DNA of 64,000 nt from Streptacidiphilus pinicola (GCF_003258295.1 NZ_QKYN01000008.1:124001-188000); one strand, 5' to 3'. Counted from the stretch's first letter, positions 40,445-49,530 are shown. Made by a program: numbers and translations. The notes: generated from the sequence alone by a model not told the origin.

Positions 40445-41008
40445 GTGGGGCAGAACGCCTCGGAGGGGCAGGCCCAGGGCCTGCGGTGGCTGGTGCTGGT
40501 GTACAAGATCCCGGCCGAGCCGACGCGGCTGCGCGCGGGCGTGTGGCGGAAGATCAAGGGTATGGGCGCCATCTACCTGCAGAACTCCGTCGCCGCGCTG
40601 CCGGCGAGCACCACCGCGGAGCGGGCGCTGCGCCTGCTGCGGAACGAGATCGTGGAGATGGGCGGCACCGCGTCGCTGCTGGACGCGGGCGTGCTGGGCG
40701 GCGGGTCCGAGATGGAGGACCAGTTCAACGCGGCCCGCGACGACGAGTACGAGGAGATCGTCGACCGCTGTGAGGACTTCCTCGGGCAGATCGAGAAGGA
40801 GTACCGCGCGGAGCACTTCACCTACGCGGAGCTCGAGGAGAACGACGAGGACCTGGCCAAGCTGCGCAACTGGTTCGCCAAGGTCGAGGCCCGCGACGTC
40901 CTCGGCGCCACGGGCAAGGCCGCCGGCGTCTCGGCGCTGGAGCGCTGCGCGAAGGTGCTCGACGAGTACGCGGCCCGCGTCTACGCCGAGGAGGGGGAGG
41001 GTCGATGA
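40445..41008 (+). CDS. ChrB N-terminal-domain protein
   Basis: A 187-residue protein matching the N-terminal domain of chromate resistance regulator ChrB: WLVLVYKIPAEPTRLRAGVWRKIKGMGAIYL and an acidic, helical second half (DDEYEEIVDRCEDFLGQIEKEY is divided by charged turns). The C-terminal ChrB domain is absent and no chrA transporter is adjacent, so chromate resistance cannot be claimed. The GTG at 40445 has GGGAGG 6 nt upstream. It converges on the iron-transport cluster. Confidence 0.8.
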   Translation: MGQNASEGQAQGLRWLVLVYKIPAEPTRLRAGVWRKIKGMGAIYLQNSVAALPASTTAERALRLLRNEIVEMGGTASLLDAGVLGGGSEMEDQFNAARDDEYEEIVDRCEDFLGQIEKEYRAEHFTYAELEENDEDLAKLRNWFAKVEARDVLGATGKAAGVSALERCAKVLDEYAARVYAEEGEGR

Positions 41009-41029
41009 GCCACCCCCTCCCACGGGCGT

Positions 41030-41275
41030 TCAGGAACCGCTGGGAGACTTCTGCCGGGCCGCTCGGACGACGCGGAGCAGCGACAGGCCGAGCAGCAGCG
41101 CGACCGCGATCGGCAGCAGCCACCAGGCGTTGACGCCGGACCGGGTCAGACCCCAGGTGGCGGCGAGCGTCACGGCGACGCCGAGCGCGACGCGCCAGTC
41201 GTCGCCGATGACGAAGTCGTACCAGAAGCGGCCGAAGGACCGCAGGGCCGCGACGGCGCGGGAGACGGGGCTCAT
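41030..41275 (-). CDS. Small two-helix membrane protein
   Basis: An 81-residue protein with a short amphipathic start, then two hydrophobic segments: WRVALGVAVTLAATWGL (about 28-44) and WWLLPIAVALLLGLSLLRVV (about 51-70), ending in a basic tail. The ATG overlaps the stop of the COG4280 gene by 4 nt, so they are coupled. I recognise no family. Its placement suggests an accessory subunit of the COG4280 membrane protein. Confidence 0.75.
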   Translation of the reverse strand: MSPVSRAVAALRSFGRFWYDFVIGDDWRVALGVAVTLAATWGLTRSGVNAWWLLPIAVALLLGLSLLRVVRAARQKSPSGS

Positions 41276-42030
41276 GTGAGGCTCCCCTCGGGTTGGGCCG
41301 CGGTGGCCTTGGCGCGGCGCAGAACGGAGGTGTAGCCGAGCGCCAGCGCGGCGACGGCCGGGACGACGACCAGCAGTGCCGCGTCCGAGCCGGGCCAGTT
41401 CGCGCCCGCGCCCTCGGCGGCCCAGAAGATGCCGAAGGCGGTGAGCATGGTGCCGACGACGAACTTCATGGTGTTCTCCGGAACCCGCGCCAGCGGCGCG
41501 CGCACCGCGAACCCGGCGACGGTCACCGCGACCACCGCGACCACGGCGCCGAGCACCGCGACGGGGATGTCGTGCTGGTTGTCGCCGAAGGTGACGACGA
41601 TGAACGCCACCTCCAGCCCCTCCAGGAACACGCCCTTGAAGGACAGCGTGAACGCGTACCAGTCCTTGACGCGGCCTCGGCCGCCCTCGGCCGCGCCGGA
41701 CGCCGCGGCGACCTCGTCGGCGTAGGCCTGGGACTCGTCGTGCAGCGCCTTGTAGCCCGAGCCGCGCATGACCGCCTTGCGCAGCCACTGGAGGCCGAAG
41801 ATCAGCAGCAGCGCGCCGACGACCAGGCGCAGCGCGCCGAGCGGGATCTGCCCGACGGCCGGGCCGAGCGCGGCGACGGTCGCGGCCAGCACCAGCAGCG
41901 CGGCGACGGTGCCCTGCCAGGCGGAGCCCCAGTGCCGGCTGGTGCCCGCCGCCAGCACGATGGTGAGCGCCTCGACGGCCTCCACCGCGCAGGCGAGCAG
42001 GACGGTCACAAAGAGCACGAAGGTCGTCAT
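41272..42030 (-). CDS. COG4280-family membrane protein (possible ILT-like transporter)
   Basis: A 252-residue protein with about seven hydrophobic segments and two repeated acidic motifs within helices, EAVEALTIVLA near the N-terminus and EGLEVAFIV in the middle. These resemble the RExxE motifs of FTR1-type iron permeases. The two halves look like an internal repeat. It lies 40 bp downstream of an iron-type ABC importer on the same strand, which strengthens a metal-transport reading, though the family has no proven substrate that I know of. GGAGGTG precedes the ATG. Confidence 0.75.
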   Translation of the reverse strand: MTTFVLFVTVLLACAVEAVEALTIVLAAGTSRHWGSAWQGTVAALLVLAATVAALGPAVGQIPLGALRLVVGALLLIFGLQWLRKAVMRGSGYKALHDESQAYADEVAAASGAAEGGRGRVKDWYAFTLSFKGVFLEGLEVAFIVVTFGDNQHDIPVAVLGAVVAVVAVTVAGFAVRAPLARVPENTMKFVVGTMLTAFGIFWAAEGAGANWPGSDAALLVVVPAVAALALGYTSVLRRAKATAAQPEGSLT

Positions 42031-42070
42031 CGGTCACCTCCAGGACGTGGGCGGGTACGGGGACGGACGG

Positions 42071-43261
42071 TCATGAGACCTCCACGGGTGTGCGGTTGAT
42101 CGGTGTGACGGCGTCCGGCTCGGCCTGCGAGGCGGACGCGGGGTAGGCGAAGCAGCCGTCCGGGTCGACGGTGACGCGCACGCGCGTCCCGCGCGGGCGC
42201 GGCCGCCGGTCGAAGACGCCCGTCAGGCGGGTGCCGTCGCTGAGCTCCACGACGTGGTCGTAGCCACGGCCGCGGTAGGCGGTGTCGGCGACCGTCCCCG
42301 CCAGGCTCCCGGAGGGGGCGTCGGCGTCCGGGCCGCCCTCCGCGGCGAGCACGACCGCGGCCGGACGCAGCAGCAGTTGGACCGCTGCGCCGTCCTGGTG
42401 CGTGCCGATGGCGGTGGCCACCAGCGGGCCGGCCGCCGTGGCGCACAGTACCCGGCCCAGGTGCGGGGTGTCCGCGACGCGCCCGGCGAGCTCCCCGGCG
42501 AGGCCGGTGAAGCGGGCCACGAAAGGGCTGGCGGGACGCTGGTAGACGTCCTCGGGGGAGGCGAGCTGCACCAGCCGGCCCTGCTCCAGTACGCCGACGG
42601 TGTCGGCGAGCGCGAAAGCCTCGGCCTGGTCGTGGGTGATGTAGACGACGGTCGCGCCGCTCTCACGGGTCAGCGTCGCGATCTCGACGCGCAGCCGCTC
42701 GCGCAGGTCCGCGTCGAGGTTGGACAGCGGCTCGTCGAAGAGCAGCAGGCCGGGCTCGGCCACCAGGGCGCGGGCCAGCGCGACGCGTTGCTGTTGCCCG
42801 CCGGAGAGCTGGTGCGGGTAGCGCTCGGCGTGCTCGCCGAGGCCGACCCGCGTCAGCGCGCTCGCCACCTTGGTGGCGGACTCCTCGCGGCCGGGCCGCC
42901 GCCTGCGCAGCGCGTAGCCGACGTTGCCGGCCGCCGTCATGTGCGGCCACAGCGCGTAGTCCTGGAAGACCATCGCCAACTCGCGCTTGTCCGGCGGCAG
43001 GTGGGTGCGGCCCTCGGCCAGGGTCCGCCCGCCGAGCCGGATGCTGCCCGCGTCGGCCCGTTCGATGCCGGCCAGGCAGCGCAGCAGCGTGGTCTTGCCT
43101 GAACCCGAGGGGCCCAGCAGCACCAGGAACCGTCCCGGCTCGACCGCGAAGGAGACCTCGTCGAGCACACGGGTGGCGCCGAAGGACTTGCTGAGCCCCG
43201 CCACGTGCAGGGTGCCGGTCGTGCCGGTCGTCTCGGCGCCACTCATGTCAGCGGCTCTCAT
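42071..43261 (-). CDS. ABC importer ATP-binding protein, ferric-iron/polyamine type
   Basis: A 396-residue nucleotide-binding subunit. Walker A is [10 protein letters not shown], the Q-loop is in [12 protein letters not shown], the ABC signature is [16 protein letters not shown], Walker B is [13 protein letters not shown], and the H-loop is in [14 protein letters not shown]-terminal TOBE-type regulatory domain follows residue 250. Translation is coupled to the permease by ATGA. A second in-frame ATG lies 15 nt inside. It energises the transporter encoded upstream. Confidence 0.93.
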   Translation of the reverse strand: MRAADMSGAETTGTTGTLHVAGLSKSFGATRVLDEVSFAVEPGRFLVLLGPSGSGKTTLLRCLAGIERADAGSIRLGGRTLAEGRTHLPPDKRELAMVFQDYALWPHMTAAGNVGYALRRRRPGREESATKVASALTRVGLGEHAERYPHQLSGGQQQRVALARALVAEPGLLLFDEPLSNLDADLRERLRVEIATLTRESGATVVYITHDQAEAFALADTVGVLEQGRLVQLASPEDVYQRPASPFVARFTGLAGELAGRVADTPHLGRVLCATAAGPLVATAIGTHQDGAAVQLLLRPAAVVLAAEGGPDADAPSGSLAGTVADTAYRGRGYDHVVELSDGTRLTGVFDRRPRPRGTRVRVTVDPDGCFAYPASASQAEPDAVTPINRTPVEVS

Positions 43262-45054
43262 GTCAGGGCCTCCAGGCTTCGGGCGGCGGGCAGGAACAGG
43301 CGCAGCGCGCCGAGGACGAGGCCGATCAGGACGAGCGCGCCCGCGACCACCAGCACGGTCATCGCCGCTCCCGCGCCCAGGTCGTAGCCCTGCAACTGCC
43401 GGGTGACGGCCACCGACAGCGGCTCCTGGCCCGGCGGGGCGAGCAGTTGCGACACCGGCAGCTCCAGCAGCGTGCCGCAGAAGGCGATCAGCCAGGCCCA
43501 CACCAGCGAGCCGGCCACCAGCGGCAGCACCGCCCCGGCCCACGCGGCCACCGGACGGCGGCCGTGGATCCGGGCCGCCCACAGCAGCGAGTCGCTGACC
43601 TGCCCGAGCGGACCGGACAGCAGTCGGGCGGCCGACGGCAGCGCCCCGGCCAGGTAGCCGAGCACCAGCAGCGCGGTCGTCCCGTAGAGATCGATGCCGA
43701 GGGACGAGGCGAACGGCAGGTTGTAGGTGAAGATGTAACCGCTCGCCAGCAGCACGCTCGGCAGCGCGATCGCGGCGAGCAGCAGCAGGTCCAGCAGGCG
43801 GCCGGCCCGGCCGCCGCCCTGGCGGGCCAGCGCCCGTCCGGCCACCGCGCCCAGCACCACGGCGGCGCAGGCGGTGATCGCCGCGAGGCGCGCCGAGTAG
43901 CCTAGCGCCGACGTCATCTCGCCCGAGCGCAGCACATGGCGGAAGTTCGCGAGCCCGAGGGACGCCGCGCTGACCCTGCCGCCGGACGGCAGCAGCGAGG
44001 CCGCCGCCGCGCCGAACGCCGGCACACCGGCCGCGAGGACGAAGAAGGTGCCGACACCGGCCAGCGCCGCCGTCTGCCGGAGCGCGCCCAGCCGGGTGCG
44101 CCGGGCCGGGCGGGTGCGTCCGGAGAGCACCTGGTAGCTGCGGCCGCGCAGCGAGCGCCGCTGTGCCAGCAGCGCCAGCCCGACCAGGGCCAGCAGCAGC
44201 CAGCCCATCGCCGAGGCGAGCGGGAAGTCGGCCGGGAAGGTGGCGATGGACTGCTCCATCGCACCGGTCAGCAGCGGGAAGTCGCCCTGCGAGGCGAGCG
44301 TCGCGGCCACGCCGTAGTCCGAGACCGACTCGGCGAAGACGATCGCGAACGCGGCCCAGAGCGCGGGGGCCAGCATCGGCAGCAGCACCCGGGCGGTGGC
44401 CAGACGGCCGCCGCCGTGCGTGCGCGCGGCGTCCTCGAACTCCCGGCCCAGGCCCCGCAGCAGCGCGGTGACGGCCAGATACGCGAACGGCACCCCGCGG
44501 GAGGCGAGCACCCAGATCACCCCGGCGGGTCCGAAGACCGCCGAGCGCAGCCAGACCGGGTCCTGGCCGAGCAGCCGGTCCAGCACGCCCTGCGGCTCCA
44601 CCAGCCAGGTCCAGCCCAGCGATTCGAGGTAGGAGGGTGCGAGCAGCAGCGCCCACAGCAGCAGCCGCCACAGGCCCCGCCCCGCGAGCGTGGTGCGCTC
44701 GGTGAGCCAGGCGAGCGCCACGGCCACGGCGGTGGCCAGCAGCGCCGCACCCGCGCCGACGGCGAGGGAGTCGAGCAGCGCGTGTGCGGTCCATCCCGAG
44801 AGCACCTGCTGGAACGGTGCGAGGGTGAACCAGGCGTCGCCCTGGGCGAAGAGCCGGGGCGAGACGGCGACCAGCAGGAACCCGGCGACGGGGAGCAGCA
44901 GCACCGCGGCGAACAGCCCCCAGGGCAGCAGCCGCAGCGTGGCCACGGCCTGCGGCCTGACGGCCCGTCCGACCCGGGCGAGCCCTCCCGGCGGGGAGCC
45001 CCGGTCCGGGCGCGCGGTGGCGACCGGTCCGGGGGTGAGCGTCGTGTCGGTCAT
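43258..45054 (-). CDS. ABC importer permease, fused double domain (FbpB-like)
   Basis: A 598-residue permease with about twelve transmembrane helices and two copies of the binding-protein-dependent transport domain. Each has an EAA-type loop: EFEDAARTHGGG in the first half and DSLLWAARIHGRRPVAAW in the second. Fused permeases of this kind are characteristic of ferric iron (FbpB/SfuB) and related 2-aminoethylphosphonate systems. It lies 3 bp after the binding-protein stop and overlaps the ATPase start. Confidence 0.92.
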   Translation of the reverse strand: MTDTTLTPGPVATARPDRGSPPGGLARVGRAVRPQAVATLRLLPWGLFAAVLLLPVAGFLLVAVSPRLFAQGDAWFTLAPFQQVLSGWTAHALLDSLAVGAGAALLATAVAVALAWLTERTTLAGRGLWRLLLWALLLAPSYLESLGWTWLVEPQGVLDRLLGQDPVWLRSAVFGPAGVIWVLASRGVPFAYLAVTALLRGLGREFEDAARTHGGGRLATARVLLPMLAPALWAAFAIVFAESVSDYGVAATLASQGDFPLLTGAMEQSIATFPADFPLASAMGWLLLALVGLALLAQRRSLRGRSYQVLSGRTRPARRTRLGALRQTAALAGVGTFFVLAAGVPAFGAAAASLLPSGGRVSAASLGLANFRHVLRSGEMTSALGYSARLAAITACAAVVLGAVAGRALARQGGGRAGRLLDLLLLAAIALPSVLLASGYIFTYNLPFASSLGIDLYGTTALLVLGYLAGALPSAARLLSGPLGQVSDSLLWAARIHGRRPVAAWAGAVLPLVAGSLVWAWLIAFCGTLLELPVSQLLAPPGQEPLSVAVTRQLQGYDLGAGAAMTVLVVAGALVLIGLVLGALRLFLPAARSLEALT

Positions 45055-45057
45055 GGA

Positions 45058-46140
45058 TCAGTGGACGATCGTGTTGGTGAACCAGGTGTTGACGGTGCCC
45101 TCCTTGGGGCCCCAGACGTAGGGGTCGATCGCCTGGGTGGGCACCGAGTCGAGCGCGGGCAGCTCCGGGTCGGGGGAGACGCCCTGGACGATCGGCCAGT
45201 AGAGCGAGTCGCCGTTGCGGTCGCCGGTCAGCATGACCTTCTGGCCCTGGGCGCTGAGCACGAAGGTCGCGAACTTCTCGGCCTCGGCCCGCTCCTGCGC
45301 GGACGCCTTGGCGTCGATGCCGATGACGCTCGGCAGCGAGGTGACCTTGGGCAGGTAGGCGGTCTTGATGGCCTTGTCCTTGATCCCGGCGGCGATGCCG
45401 GCGGAGCTCTGGATCAGGGCGACCTTGATCTGGCCGGTCTGCAGCGCGTGCAGGGTGTCGCCGTTGGTCTGGAACACGTGCAGGCCGTTGGACTTGAGCG
45501 AGCTGTAGAACGCCTGGCCCTGGCTGTCGCCGCCGAGCTGGTCGAACATGCCGGCCACGAACGGGTAGGTCGGGCCGGAGACCGCGGGATCGTTCATGCC
45601 GATCGCGCCCTTCCACGCCGGGGCCAGCAGGTCCTGCCAACTGGTCGGCGGGTTCGGGGTCTTGGCGGAGTCGTAGACCAGCGCGGCGGTGACGGTCAGC
45701 CCGGTGGGGACGTAGCTGTGGTCCTTCGGCACGACGGCCTGACCGGCCGCGTTCAGCTGCGCGTCCGGCTGGAAGCCCTTGACCAGCATGTTCGCCTGGT
45801 CCAGCGCGGCGAACGCCTCGTCGCCGTCGACCCAGAGGACGCCCCACTGGGGGTTGGCCCGCTCGGCCTGGACCCGCGCCAGCAGCGGACCGGTGCTGTC
45901 GTCGACCAGCTTGGTGGGGATGCCGGTGGCCTTCTGGAACGCGGTCACCATGGCCTGGTCGTAGCCCTGGGCCGAGTACACCACCAGCGGCACGGGCGCC
46001 CCGGCGGCGACGACGTCGTTGCCGCCCGAGGCGGAGCTCTGGCCTGATCCACACGCCGAGACCACGGCCATCACCAGCCCTGCGGCGGCGGCCACGCCGA
46101 CCATCCGTCTACGCGCGCCCACAGCGGTTCGAAGAGACAT
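45058..46140 (-). CDS. ABC importer substrate-binding lipoprotein, iron type
   Basis: A 360-residue periplasmic-type binding protein. The N-terminal signal ends in a lipobox (VVSAC), predicting lipid anchoring. The mature protein begins VVYSAQGYDQAMVTAFQKATGIP, the usual start of the FbpA/AfuA family 1 proteins, with VQAERANPQWGVLW and TSWQDLLAPAWKGAIG further on. Specificity for Fe(III) is the best reading of the family and of the fused permease, but thiamine or phosphonate relatives exist. GGAG lies 6 nt before the ATG. First gene of the operon. Confidence 0.88.
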   Translation of the reverse strand: MSLRTAVGARRRMVGVAAAAGLVMAVVSACGSGQSSASGGNDVVAAGAPVPLVVYSAQGYDQAMVTAFQKATGIPTKLVDDSTGPLLARVQAERANPQWGVLWVDGDEAFAALDQANMLVKGFQPDAQLNAAGQAVVPKDHSYVPTGLTVTAALVYDSAKTPNPPTSWQDLLAPAWKGAIGMNDPAVSGPTYPFVAGMFDQLGGDSQGQAFYSSLKSNGLHVFQTNGDTLHALQTGQIKVALIQSSAGIAAGIKDKAIKTAYLPKVTSLPSVIGIDAKASAQERAEAEKFATFVLSAQGQKVMLTGDRNGDSLYWPIVQGVSPDPELPALDSVPTQAIDPYVWGPKEGTVNTWFTNTIVH

Positions 46141-46306
46141 GTTCGCTCCAGCACATGTAAAAAGTAACAGTGGTTAGAACCGTGGAGCAACGGGCCAAAC
46201 GGAGAAGCGGACTCCGGCCAACCGCGCATGAACGCGTGGCGAACAGGCGGACGCGCTCGCCGGCCGTGGGCCGGGCGAGCGTAGCGGTCCCGCCTGTGGG
46301 CACGAC

Positions 46307-46341
46307 GATCGGCCCCCGCCGGGGACGGGCAGGGGCCGATC
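46307..46341 (-). terminator. Hairpin between the broken gene and the iron importer operon
   Basis: GATCGGCCCC (46307-46316) pairs perfectly with GGGGCCGATC (46332-46341), and the flanking C and G extend it to 11 bp. It lies 20 bp past the stop at 46362 on the minus strand. It would insulate the importer promoter, which must lie between 46141 and about 46300. Confidence 0.5.
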
Positions 46342-46361
46342 GGGGGCCGTGGACGGCCTGG

Positions 46362-47389
46362 TCAGCGCCGCACGAGGCGCTTGCGCAAACGACGGAGCCG
46401 GGGCCACCGGCGGGGGAACAACAGGGCGGCCTGCTCGGTGCGGGTCTCGGCCCAGTGGCTCAGCGCGTACACGTTGAAGGTCAGCCCCGCCGCGGCGGCG
46501 AGCTGGGCGAGGTTGCCGGGTTGGGCGTGCAGGCCCAGGGGGGAACGGGCGAGGAGATAGCCGTCACGGTCCAGGTGGAGCAGTCGGTCCTGCGGGGTGA
46601 GCCAGACCAGCTCGGCCACGCCGTCCGGGTGGTCGTCGTCGGCCAGCGGGACGACGCGGACCCGGCCCCGGGCGTCGCCCGCGACCAGGGTCTCGCCGTC
46701 CCAGTGCAGGTAGGGCCCCTTGTGGCGTTGGCGGGCCCGGGAAGGCGCGGTGCACTTGCCCGCGGAGCGGGCGCCCGCGGGTTTGTGGAGCGTCGGGCGT
46801 GGGCGCCCCGACGCGCCCAGGTCCGCGTCGAAGTCGGCGATGCCGCCGGGGACGGGGTCGGGGACGAACCGCACGTAGCGCCGACGGAACGGCTTGGGCC
46901 GGTACAGCGCCTCCGCGGTGCGCGCCGCACGGACCGCCCGGCGGATCGGGGCGGGCCAGAGCAGCCACAGCAGCGGGTCCAAAGCAGCCACGGGACGAGC
47001 GCGAGCAGCAGCAGGTCCCGGCCGACACCGGCGGCCGTGTGTGCGGCTCCCGGCGCGTTGTGCCAGTGGGACCACTAGTTGAACGCCAGCGCGCCGCACG
47101 CCCCGAGCAGCAGCAGGACCGAGGCGCGCCGGCAGACGCGCCGATGCAGGTCGCGCAGCCGCAGCGCGTCCGGAAGGCCCTCCTCGGGCGCCCGCCAGAG
47201 CGGCAGGGTGGCGGCCAGCACCAGGAACGGTGCCGAGCCGTCGTGCCAGAACTTCTGCTGGTCGGAGTTGACCGGACCGGCTCCGCCCCAGTCCTGGCCG
47301 AGCAGTGGCACCCCCGGGAGCGCGACCAGCAGCTGCGCCAACCGCCACCGCCACCGGCGCACCCGCGCCAGTCGACCCCGCAGCGACAT
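46362..47389 (-). pseudogene. Interrupted membrane-protein gene (in-frame stop plus frameshift)
   Basis: The reading frame from ATG 47389 encodes a basic N-terminus, two to three hydrophobic segments (LAQLLVALPGVPLLG, APFLVLAATLPLW, ASVLLLLGACGALAFN) and stops at a TAG at 47075-47077. The same frame continues sensibly past the stop (WSHWHNAPG, then RDLLLLALVPWLLW). It then gives way, near 46965-46990, to another frame that runs to 46362 (LDPLLWLLWPAPIRRAVRA, VRFVPDPVPGGIADFDADLG, ending in an Arg-rich tail). Codon usage stays typical in both parts. Either one gene of about 340 codons has decayed, or there are two short genes; the second would start at GTG 46991 without a ribosome site. No family recognised. 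Confidence 0.55.
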
Positions 47390-47480
47390 CCCCGCGATAC
47401 CGAAACCCCCGCCGAACACCCGTTCCGCACCTCTCCCTCGCCTTGGGCCCGCCTGCCTCGGAGGGATTATCCGCCCCGGC

Positions 47481-48035
47481 TCAGGCGGGCAACAGCAGCG
47501 GATCGAGCAGCGGCCGGTAGCGGGCGACGACCTCGTCCGGGGTGAGCCGGGTGAGCGCGTCCGCCTGCACCATGGCGAGCAGCGCGCCGAGGCCGAGCAG
47601 CACGCCGACCGCCAGCTCGGCACGGAGCGCCCGGTCCGGGCCGGAGAGGCGGGCCGCCAGGCCGTCGACCACCGAGGTCTTGAAGTCGGCGCGGGCCTGT
47701 GCACCCCGGTCCTCGTGCTGGCGGGAGAAGGCGATGCGCAGGATCGGGTCGCGCGCCTCGCCCTGCTGCACGGCCAGCACGTGCAGCACCATGTGCTGCG
47801 AGAGCTCCTCGAGCGGGGCGTCCAGCAGGGCCGCGGCGTCGTCCGCGAAGGAGAACACCCGCTGGAACAGCTGCTCCTTGTTGCCGAAGTACTTGATCAC
47901 CAACGCCGCGCTGACGCCGGCCCGTTCGGCGATCGCGCCGATCGTGGTGTCGGCGTAGGCGTGCCGGCCGAAGCAGTAGCGGGCCGCGTCGAGGATGGCG
48001 GTGCGTCGGGCCTCGGGGTCCCGCTGGCGCGTCAT
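47481..48035 (-). CDS. TetR-family regulator of the adjacent efflux pump
   Basis: A 184-residue repressor. The N-terminal helix-turn-helix is ILDAARYCFGRHAYADTTIGAIAERAGVSAALVIKYFGNKEQLF divided over residues 14-57, and the ligand-binding C-terminal domain is helical. The ATG overlaps the stop of the MFS gene by 4 nt, so pump and repressor are made together. The palindromic site at 49454-49498 in front of the operon is its likely operator. The inducer is unknown and presumably a pump substrate. Confidence 0.92.
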   Translation of the reverse strand: MTRQRDPEARRTAILDAARYCFGRHAYADTTIGAIAERAGVSAALVIKYFGNKEQLFQRVFSFADDAAALLDAPLEELSQHMVLHVLAVQQGEARDPILRIAFSRQHEDRGAQARADFKTSVVDGLAARLSGPDRALRAELAVGVLLGLGALLAMVQADALTRLTPDEVVARYRPLLDPLLLPA

Positions 48036-49438
48036 GCCGGGCCGTCCTTTCCACGGAGCAGGGTGCTGCCCGCGCACGTTATCAGCGCCACCGCTCCGGC
48101 CAGCGCGAACGCGATCTGATAACCCCTCAGCGTGCCGCTGCCGAGCGCCTGGGCGACGGCGGCGCTGCACAGCGCCTGGCCGACCGTGCGCATCAGCACG
48201 TTGATGCCGTTCGCGGCGGCGGTGTCCGCCGCCGGGACGGCGGCCATCACGAGCAGCGGCAGCGCCGAGTAGACCAGTGCGGTGCCGACGGAGACCACCG
48301 CGGAGCCGACCAGCACCGCCCACAGCGCCCGGCTGTCGGCGATCCGCACCAGGTACCCGAGGGTGATCACCGCGCTGCCGGCCGCCAGCGTGGCGCGCGG
48401 GCCGCGCGCCCGGGAGAAGCGCGCCGAGACCGGCGCGAAGGCGACCATGACCAGCCCGCTCGGCAGCAGGCACAGCCCCGCGGCCGCGACCGACAGGCCG
48501 AGGCCGAAGCCCGTGCCGCGCGGTTCCTGGACGAGCTGCACGGTCACCAGCGAGTTGGCGTAGAAGGAGAAGCCGGCCAGGAGCGCGGCCAGGTGGGGGA
48601 GCAGCACACCCCGACGGGCCGTCAGCCGCAGGTCCACCAGCGGCCGCCCGGTTCGTAGCTGGCGGCGGCCCCAGAAGAGCAGCAGCGCGACGGCCGCCAC
48701 CGCGCACCCGAGCAGCCGGGCGCTGCCCCAGCCCCACGCCGTCCCCTGGGAGACCGCGAGCAGCAGCGCGGTCAGCCCGGCGGAGAGTCCGAGGGCGCCC
48801 AGCCAGTCGAAGCGTGTGTCGCGCCGCCCGGCCGGGGGTTCGTCGGCCGGCACCAGCCAGGCGACGCCTGCCAGGGCCGCGGCGGAGACGACGGCGGTCG
48901 CCCAGAACATCCAGTGCCAGTCGAAGCGCTGCACCAGCAGCGCCGCCAGCGGCAGGCCGAGCGCGGCGCCGATGCCGACGGTGGAGCTCATCAGCGCCAC
49001 CCCCGACCCGACCCGCTCCCGCGGCATCCGGCTGCGCAGCAGGCTGATCGCCAACGGGATCACCCCGGCGCCCGCGCCCTGCACCGCGCGAGCCGCGATC
49101 AGCAGTCCCAGGGTGCTGGTGAGCGGGCAGGCGAGCGAGCCGAGGGTCAGCAGCGCGAGCGAGAGCACCATCATCCGGTGCCGCCCGTAGAGGTCGCCGG
49201 CCCGCCCGAGCAGCGGCGTCGCGACGGCGCCGGCCAGCAGCGTGGCGGTGACCAGCCACCCCACATCGGTGGCGGACGCCCCGGTCAGGCGCGGCAGCGA
49301 CGGGAGCAGCGGCACGATCGACGTCTGCACGAGCGTGGCGGCCACCCCGGAGAAGGCCAGCACCCCCAGCGTCCTCGGCCCGGCGGACGGATCCGGCGAA
49401 ACGGCGGCGCCGGGGCGCGCGGGAGCGACAGCGGTCAC
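48032..49438 (-). CDS. MFS transporter, DHA2-like drug efflux
   Basis: A 468-residue transporter. The motif-A loop is GRAGDLYGRHRMM, the antiporter motif C region is in STVGIGAALGLPLAALL, and helices span the full length, consistent with 14 segments. It lacks the helix-1 LDxTIVNVALP motif of typical EmrB proteins, having VQTSIVPLLPSLPR instead. The GTG start has GGGGGA upstream. First gene of a two-gene operon with its TetR regulator, so it is probably induced by its own substrate. Confidence 0.9.
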   Translation of the reverse strand: MTAVAPARPGAAVSPDPSAGPRTLGVLAFSGVAATLVQTSIVPLLPSLPRLTGASATDVGWLVTATLLAGAVATPLLGRAGDLYGRHRMMVLSLALLTLGSLACPLTSTLGLLIAARAVQGAGAGVIPLAISLLRSRMPRERVGSGVALMSSTVGIGAALGLPLAALLVQRFDWHWMFWATAVVSAAALAGVAWLVPADEPPAGRRDTRFDWLGALGLSAGLTALLLAVSQGTAWGWGSARLLGCAVAAVALLLFWGRRQLRTGRPLVDLRLTARRGVLLPHLAALLAGFSFYANSLVTVQLVQEPRGTGFGLGLSVAAAGLCLLPSGLVMVAFAPVSARFSRARGPRATLAAGSAVITLGYLVRIADSRALWAVLVGSAVVSVGTALVYSALPLLVMAAVPAADTAAANGINVLMRTVGQALCSAAVAQALGSGTLRGYQIAFALAGAVALITCAGSTLLRGKDGPA

Positions 49439-49453
49439 GGGAGTCCCCCACAG

Positions 49454-49498
49454 TTGGTGAATGGCTATTCACTACCGTAGTGAATAGCCATTCACCAA
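49454..49498. promoter_or_regulatory. Perfect 45-bp palindromic operator (double TetR-type site)
   Basis: Positions 49454-49475 and 49477-49498 are exact reverse complements around a single C at 49476. Each arm contains its own 16-bp palindrome, GTGAATGGCTATTCAC (49457-49472) and GTGAATAGCCATTCAC (49480-49495), 23 bp apart. It starts 15 bp upstream of the MFS/TetR operon and 32 bp upstream of the divergent methyltransferase, so it can control both. Binding by the adjacent TetR protein is inferred. Confidence 0.85.
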
Positions 49499-49530
49499 TG
49501 CAAGGCGGCGCGTGAGCGTAGGGTGGCCGG

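Noticed and set aside
42027-42074. A 15-codon reading frame starting ATG 42074 between the ABC ATPase and the COG4280 gene
   Set aside because: It overlaps the COG4280 ribosome site and encodes only Arg/Pro-rich residues. It may be incidental; there is no evidence for a leader peptide.
42071-46054. A 1,327-codon minus-strand frame apparently fusing the iron importer genes
   Set aside because: Only the 3' part is the real ATPase frame. The upstream part is out of frame with the permease and binding protein, which have their own starts and family motifs.
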